Origin: Miltoncostaea sp963770865
GTDB lineage: Bacteria; Actinomycetota; Thermoleophilia; Miltoncostaeales; Miltoncostaeaceae
Direction of reading: 5' to 3'
Assembly (NCBI GenBank): GCA_963770865.1
Contig: CAVYRD010000001.1
Span: forward strand, 248,001 to 312,000
DNA: 64,000 nt
Shown here: in pieces, positions 59,426-64,000 of the stretch
How the letters are laid out: the number at the start of each line of letters is the position of its first letter
Numbering within the stretch: position 1 is the first letter of the stretch
Position numbers and translations under genes: made by a program
Notes under the pieces: generated by a model
The model's input: only the letters and a program-made list of their open reading frames with translations
Told to the model about the DNA's origin: nothing
Databases searched by the model: none

Positions 59426-60567
59426 GAGCGCCTGCGCAGGTCGACCCGCGGATCGAGGGCCGCGTAGGCGAGGTCGGCGATCAGCCCGGCGATCACCACC
59501 GCGACGGCGCCGATCATGACGATGCCCATCGCGACGTTGATGTCGCGCTCGAGCGCCGCGTCGCGCAGCAGCCGCCCCATCCCCGGCCACGAGAACACCG
59601 TCTCGGTCACGACGGCCCCGCTGAACATCGCCCCCAGGTCGAGCGCCACCAGGGTCACGATGGGCACGAGGGCGTTGCGCAGCGCGTGGCCGATCACGAC
59701 CCGCCGCTCCGGCAGGCCGCGCGCCCGCGCGTGTGCGACGTGGTCCGAGCCCAGCTCGTCGATCAGCACCGCGCGCTGGAAGCGGCTCCACACCGCCACG
59801 TTGATCAGCGAGAGGGTGAGCACCGGCAGGACGAGGTGCTGCAGGTGGTTGAGCGAGAACCAGTCGCCCTCGTGGCCGAACGAGTAGCGCTGGCCGGTGT
59901 AGAAGACCGTCTGGCCGTCGCCGCCGAGCCGGTTCCAGAGCGCGACCGACAGCGCGATCAGGATCGCGCCGGCGCAGGCCACGGCGACGGTCGCCGCCCC
60001 GCCGCGGCGCAGGCGCGCGAGCCCGACGAGCAGCAGCACCGTCCCGAGCGCGAACGGCAGGACGGCCCAGCCGTTGTCGCGCATCCAGATGGCGCCGAGC
60101 TGCAGCAGCACCCCGGCCAGGAAGGTCGGGGTGGCGAAGCCGACGTAGGAGAGCCCCGACAGCGAGGCGTCGAGCGGCGAGCCCGCGCGGGTCGCCGACA
60201 GCACCCCGAGCGCGACGCCGAGCAGGCCCGACACGAGGATCGCGAGGCCCATCAGCTCGATCGTCGCCGGCAGGGAGTCGAGGATCGTCTCGAGCGCCCC
60301 GGCCCCGCGGTTGGTGGTGCTGAGCCCCCAGTCGCCCTGGAGGAAGCCGGTCAGCCAGTGCCAGTAGCCGGTGTACCAGGGCGCGTCGAGGCCCTGCTGC
60401 TCGACCAGCCGGCGGATGTCCTCGGCGCGCACGCCGGGCACCTGGCGCAGGCGCGCCACCGGGTCGGCGGCCCGGTAGAGCAGGAGGTAGGCCAGGACGC
60501 TGACGAGCCACAGCAGCGGCAGCGCGACGGCCAGGCGCCGCGCGGCGTACGCGCCCGCGCCCCTCAC
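59422..60567 (-). CDS. Peptide ABC transporter permease, DppB-like
   Basis: The 381-aa protein has the DppB pattern: AYAARRLAVALPLLWLVSVL, DWGLSTTNRGAGALETILDS, LPATIELMGLAILVS, the EAA loop HVAHARARGLPERRVVIGHA, LRNALVPIVTLVALDLGAMF and SWPGMGRLLRDA. An extra pair of helices in the middle makes it longer than the usual 310-340 aa. Second gene of the operon. Confidence 0.92.
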   Translation of the reverse strand: MRGAGAYAARRLAVALPLLWLVSVLAYLLLYRAADPVARLRQVPGVRAEDIRRLVEQQGLDAPWYTGYWHWLTGFLQGDWGLSTTNRGAGALETILDSLPATIELMGLAILVSGLLGVALGVLSATRAGSPLDASLSGLSYVGFATPTFLAGVLLQLGAIWMRDNGWAVLPFALGTVLLLVGLARLRRGGAATVAVACAGAILIALSVALWNRLGGDGQTVFYTGQRYSFGHEGDWFSLNHLQHLVLPVLTLSLINVAVWSRFQRAVLIDELGSDHVAHARARGLPERRVVIGHALRNALVPIVTLVALDLGAMFSGAVVTETVFSWPGMGRLLRDAALERDINVAMGIVMIGAVAVVIAGLIADLAYAALDPRVDLRRRS

Positions 60568-60580
60568 GCCCGCGCCCGGG

Positions 60581-62275
60581 CTAGCCGGCCCCGCCCCCGA
60601 GCGACCATTCCCCGCTGTTCCAGAAGACCTCCGCCTGGGTCGGGTTCTCGCGAACGCCGTGGAGCTGGGAGGTGGCCGCGACCGTGTTGGGCTGCTGGTA
60701 GAGCGGGATCAGCGGCACCTGGTCGGCAACGATCCCCTGCACCCGCCCGAGGGTGGCCGCCCGCGCGCTCTCGTCGACCTGCTGGTCGGAGAGGCGCATC
60801 AGGCTGTCGGCCTCGGAGTCGCGCCACCGGTAGACGTTCTGGCCGCTGAAGCCGTTCTCCTCCGTCGGGATCTGGTCGGAGGCCAGAAGCCCCGTGACGC
60901 TCGGGTCCACGCCGCCGCCGAAGGCGACCATCAACGCCGTGAAGTCGCCCTGGCTCAAGAGGCTCGAGAAGATCCGGTCCCCCGGAAGCTGTCGCGGCTC
61001 GATCCGGATGCCGGCGGCCTTCGCCTGGTCGGCGATGAGGCGCCCGGTGGTGCCGCGCAGCGCGCTCTCGGAGTCGCTGAGCAGCGGGATCGTCAGCTCG
61101 CGGCCGTCCTTGGCGAAGTAGCCGTCGGCGCCGCGGGTCCAGCCCGCCGCCTCCAGCAGCGCGGCCGCGCGATCGGGGTCGTGGCCGTAGCGCGCGAAGG
61201 CCGGCTCGTAGCCGAGCTGGATCGGCCGCACGACGCTCTGGAGCACCGGCACCTTGCCGTCGAGGAGCACGTCGGCGATCTGCCGCCGGTCGATGGCGTA
61301 CGCGAGGGCCTGGCGCACGCGCGGATCGTCGAGCGGGGGGCGCTCGGTGTTCAGCACGATGTGCTCGAAGAACAGCGAGGGCACCGACTGGACGCCGACG
61401 CCGTCGATGCGCCCGGCGGCGGCGATCAGGTCGGGGTCGGGCGGCGGGCTGGTCATCTGGGCCTCGCCCTGGCGCACCGCCCGGATCGCGGCCGCCGGCG
61501 AGGCCAGGAAGTCGAACACGATGCGCCCGACGCCGGGGCTCCCGTCCGAGGGGCCCGCGCCCCACCAGTCGGGGTCGCGCACCAGGACCGCGCGCACGCC
61601 GGGCGTGAAGCTCTTCAGGGTGAAGGGCCCCGAGCCGACGATGCCGCCGGTGTTCCAGACCGTGTTGAAGTCGCGGCCCTTCAGCACGTGCCGCGGGAGG
61701 ATGTAGTTGCCGCCCGAGACGCTGAAGATGTCGCGCCACGGCGCGTAGTCGCCGTCGAAGGCCACCGTGAAGCAGGTGGCCGGCGGGCAGGCCTCCCCGC
61801 TCGCGGTGCGCCCGGCGCGCACGGCGCGGATGTGCTCCCAGCCCGAGCGGCTCGCCACCTCGTTGCGCTCGGCGGTCATCGTGCGCCAGGTGAACGCCAC
61901 GTCGGCGCTGGTGACCGGGACGCCGTCCGACCACCGGGCCTTCGGGTCGAGGCGGAAGGTGACCCGCAGGGGGCCCTCGCGGACGTCGGCGCCGCTCGGC
62001 ACGGCCACGGCGAGCTGCGGGACGAACCGCCCCTGGTCGTCCGAGGTCATGAGGTTCTGGAGGATGTTGGAGACCACCCGCTGGGCCGGCGCGGTGACGC
62101 CGGCCGGAAGCAGGACGTTCAGGATCGGCGCCGGCTGGCCCTCGGCGTCGATCAGGGTTCCGCCGCCCGCCGGGGCGTCGCCCCCGCCGCCGGATCCGCA
62201 CCCCGCGGCCAGGACGGCCATCGCCGCGGCCGCGCCGGCGGCCGCGGCCATCCGCCTCGATCCCACCCCTGTCAC
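60581..62275 (-). CDS. Peptide ABC transporter substrate-binding lipoprotein
   Basis: The 564-aa family 5 binding protein has lipobox AAMAVLAAGC, ARWSDGVPVTSADVAFTWRT, then GSGPFTLKSFTPG, PLDDPRVRQALAYAIDRRQI and AALLEAAGWTRGADGYF. It captures oligopeptides or other large ligands outside the membrane. GTG 62275 was chosen because GAGGTGAGG precedes it. First gene of the operon with two permeases and two ATPases, giving a complete importer. Confidence 0.92.
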   Translation of the reverse strand: MTGVGSRRMAAAAGAAAAMAVLAAGCGSGGGGDAPAGGGTLIDAEGQPAPILNVLLPAGVTAPAQRVVSNILQNLMTSDDQGRFVPQLAVAVPSGADVREGPLRVTFRLDPKARWSDGVPVTSADVAFTWRTMTAERNEVASRSGWEHIRAVRAGRTASGEACPPATCFTVAFDGDYAPWRDIFSVSGGNYILPRHVLKGRDFNTVWNTGGIVGSGPFTLKSFTPGVRAVLVRDPDWWGAGPSDGSPGVGRIVFDFLASPAAAIRAVRQGEAQMTSPPPDPDLIAAAGRIDGVGVQSVPSLFFEHIVLNTERPPLDDPRVRQALAYAIDRRQIADVLLDGKVPVLQSVVRPIQLGYEPAFARYGHDPDRAAALLEAAGWTRGADGYFAKDGRELTIPLLSDSESALRGTTGRLIADQAKAAGIRIEPRQLPGDRIFSSLLSQGDFTALMVAFGGGVDPSVTGLLASDQIPTEENGFSGQNVYRWRDSEADSLMRLSDQQVDESARAATLGRVQGIVADQVPLIPLYQQPNTVAATSQLHGVRENPTQAEVFWNSGEWSLGGGAG

Positions 62276-62371
62276 CGCCTCACCTCGCCAGGGCCACCCG
62301 CTTCGGAGGCACGCTACAGGCTTGCGGAAAAGGCGCGAACGCAACCCGGCACATGCGGTGCCGGGCGGACG

Positions 62372-62602
62372 TCAGAGGGACTTGGCGAGCAGGAACGTCG
62401 TCACGAAGAAGAGGATCGCGGAGGCCACCGTCACGCGGTCCAGGTTCTTCTCGACGATCGCCGTCGAGCCGCCATAGGAGCTCGAGGCGCCGCCCACGCC
62501 GAAGGCGCCCGACAGGCCCGCGTCCTTGCCGCTGTGCAGCAGCACGAGGAAGACGAGCAGGACGGCGTTCAGCGAGTGGAGGACGACGAGGAAGGCGGTC
62601 AC
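62372..62602 (-). CDS. secG: Preprotein translocase subunit SecG
   Basis: The 76-aa protein has two membrane helices (FLVVLHSLNAVLLVFLVLLH; ASAILFFVTTFLLAKSL) joined by the SecG loop LHSGKDAGLSGAFGVGGASS, YGGSTAIVEKNLDRVTV. It assists SecYEG transport. GTG 62602 is the best start. Confidence 0.92.
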   Translation of the reverse strand: MTAFLVVLHSLNAVLLVFLVLLHSGKDAGLSGAFGVGGASSSYGGSTAIVEKNLDRVTVASAILFFVTTFLLAKSL

Positions 62603-62630
62603 GGCGCGGACGGTAGCATGGCGCCCCGCG

Positions 62631-63068
62631 ATGGACGACCTCCCGCTGCTCAACCCGCCGCAGTTCCCGGACTGCTTCGTCTGCGGCCCGGCGAACCCGG
62701 ACGGCCTGGCGCTGAGGATCCACCGGGACGGCACCGACGCCGTCGCCCGGCACACGCCCAGGGCCACCCACATCGGCTACCCCGACCGGGTCCACGGCGG
62801 GATGATCGGGATGCTCGTGGACGAGATGCTGGTCTACGCGGGCGCGCCCCACGGCCTGTGGGGCATGACGGCAAAGGTGCGCTACTGGCTGCGGCGGCCG
62901 ATCCCGATCGGCGAGGAGCTGACCCTCCGCGGCCGCCTGGTGCAGCGCAGCGAGCGGGGCTTCCGCGCGGTCGTCTCGATCCACCTCCCCGACGGCAGCC
63001 TCGCCGCGGAGGGCGAGGGCATGTGCGTCATCCGCCAGGACCCCGCGATCAGCGCGGAGGACGACTAG
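62631..63068 (+). CDS. Hotdog-fold thioesterase (PaaI-like)
   Basis: The 145-aa protein has CFVCGPANPDGLALRIHRDG, then HIGYPDRVHGGMIGMLVDEM and AKVRYWLRRPIPIGEELTLR, the hotdog pattern with the conserved HGG helix. It likely hydrolyses acyl-CoA esters. Start ATG 62631; it diverges from secG with 28 bp between. Confidence 0.82.
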   Translation: MDDLPLLNPPQFPDCFVCGPANPDGLALRIHRDGTDAVARHTPRATHIGYPDRVHGGMIGMLVDEMLVYAGAPHGLWGMTAKVRYWLRRPIPIGEELTLRGRLVQRSERGFRAVVSIHLPDGSLAAEGEGMCVIRQDPAISAEDD

Positions 63069-63292
63069 CGGTCGCCCCGCTTGGGGCGATCGTGCGGCGA
63101 TCCCTCAGCCCGAGGGCGCCGCCATCCACGTGCCCGGCATCCCGCCGGCCGGCGCCGCCCGATCCGGCAGAGCGTGCGCATGAGGCGATCCACCGGCCGG
63201 ACGCCGTCCTCGTGGCCGACGATCTCCGCGACCTCGTACGACTCGAGGGCTTGAGCCAAGCCCCCGCTCGGATCCGTGGGGTGCCGAGTCGG

Positions 63293-63763
63293 TCAGTAGC
63301 CGGCCGTGGACGGCGGGTTGCCCTTTGGCGGCTTCGGGCCCTGGTCGGTCACCCGTCGGGCGGCCAACGCGCCGAGGTCGGCGGCCGTGGCGGTCCGCGG
63401 CGCCCGGTAGCGCACGACCACGCGATCGTTCACGACCACGTCGGCGAAGGTGCTCTTGCCCTTGCCCGCCCTGGAGAAGCGCGTGTTGGAGTCCGTCATC
63501 ACGGTGAAGGTGGTGAGGCCCTTCAACGCCTTCTTGGCGAAACGATTGCCGATGTGGGCGGCCGGCGTGATCGTGATCGTCGTGGCCGAGGCGTCGGTTG
63601 CGCTGACCACGCCCCGAACGACGAAGGTGACGGGGTGGGCGATCGGCTGATGGGCGCTCGGGCCGGCCGGCCCGTGGGCGGGTGGGCCTCCGGGGGCGGC
63701 GAGGGCGGTGGGGACGGCCACGGCGAGGGCCGCGAGCGTGATCGATAGAGCCTTCGTCCGCAT
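63293..63763 (-). CDS. Secreted hypothetical protein (DUF5666-like)
   Basis: The 156-aa protein has a Sec signal (MRTKALSITLAALAVAVPTA, LAAPG) and a beta-rich mature part: VTFVVRGVVSATDASATTIT, FTVMTDSNTRFSRAGKGKST and VNDRVVVRYRAPRT, which resembles an OB-like DUF5666 domain. Extracellular; role unknown. Start ATG 63763. Confidence 0.68.
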   Translation of the reverse strand: MRTKALSITLAALAVAVPTALAAPGGPPAHGPAGPSAHQPIAHPVTFVVRGVVSATDASATTITITPAAHIGNRFAKKALKGLTTFTVMTDSNTRFSRAGKGKSTFADVVVNDRVVVRYRAPRTATAADLGALAARRVTDQGPKPPKGNPPSTAGY

Positions 63764-64000
63764 CGTTTCTCTCTTCTCGTCCGGGGGAAGTGGGCGGTGC
63801 CTTTCGTGCACGCCCGGCTCCCGCAATCATCGGCGGCTGTCGACGCACTGCAAGGCCGCTCACGCGACGCTTACATCGCTCCGAGACGACCTCAGTCTGC
63901 ATGCCGTCGGGGAGGCGTCCCACCCTCGACCGGTGGACCTCATCATCACCGGCGACCTCCACGAGGAACGAGCTCCACGTTCCCCCGCGCGTCGAGACGC

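Noticed and set aside
60659..63748. 1029-codon open frame on the plus strand
   Set aside because: Antisense to the substrate-binding protein, secG and others; those genes carry lipobox, membrane helices and family motifs, while this frame has none.

Overview
The window looks like a chromosome piece from a high-GC actinobacterium. Support comes from very GC-rich codon use with many GTG starts, an actinobacterial-type LexA box (GAAC-N4-GTTC), a BTAD (SARP-type) regulator, a deazaflavin (F420)-type nitroreductase and tRNAs without an encoded CCA. A deep lineage such as Thermoleophilia fits, but that is inference. Many otherwise intact genes, including lexA, carry one or more single-base frameshifts. 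This pattern looks more like residual indels of a long-read or metagenome assembly than real decay, so 'broken' genes outside the mobile elements should be read with care.

Layout. (1) 1-1176: a UrtA/AmiC-like solute-binding protein. (2) 1180-20814: an accessory island anchored on a tRNA with anticodon CAU (20741-20814, minus strand). Six truncated copies of its 3' half lie at 1180, 7380, 8348, 11055, 12663 and 20240, all in the same orientation as the tRNA and all ending near the anticodon. They split the island into cargo intervals: a regulator/nitrilase/cupin/ArsR set; DUF1801 with an AbiEii-like remnant; a secreted-type metalloprotease with an overlapping partner gene; a secreted beta-propeller; a serine-protease cluster with a BTAD regulator; and small enzymes. 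No integrase is visible. I read this as serial integration (accretion) at one tRNA. (3) 21399-28139: a Russian doll of insertion sequences. An IS3-family element is split by an IS30 element (in orfB) and by a 4-kb IS110-IS481-IS110 unit (in orfA). Removing the inserts restores an IS3 element of about 1.27 kb.

(4) 28.4-36.4 kb: a metal-handling group (Met-rich exported protein, P1B-type ATPase with an unusual CPD motif, BNR-repeat lipoprotein, Cys-rich small protein), then DedA and COG4280-type membrane proteins, with remnants of transaldolase and glucose-6-phosphate dehydrogenase. (5) 36.4-46 kb: many small conserved genes (transglutaminase-like, DUF1385, pentapeptide-repeat protein, pilin-like and TadE-like proteins, zinc ribbons, GYD, rhodanese, Bcp peroxiredoxin, GNAT). 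(6) 46-53 kb: sensor kinase and MerR-type regulator, a yceI-VOC-marR operon behind a strong promoter covered by palindromes, a methyltransferase and a GlxA/AraC regulator. (7) 53-64 kb: core features, namely RNase P RNA, a BtuF-like protein, lexA with its SOS box, tRNA-Leu(GAG), a flavin-dependent oxidoreductase, a complete five-gene peptide ABC importer in one overlapping operon, secG, a hotdog thioesterase and a secreted protein.
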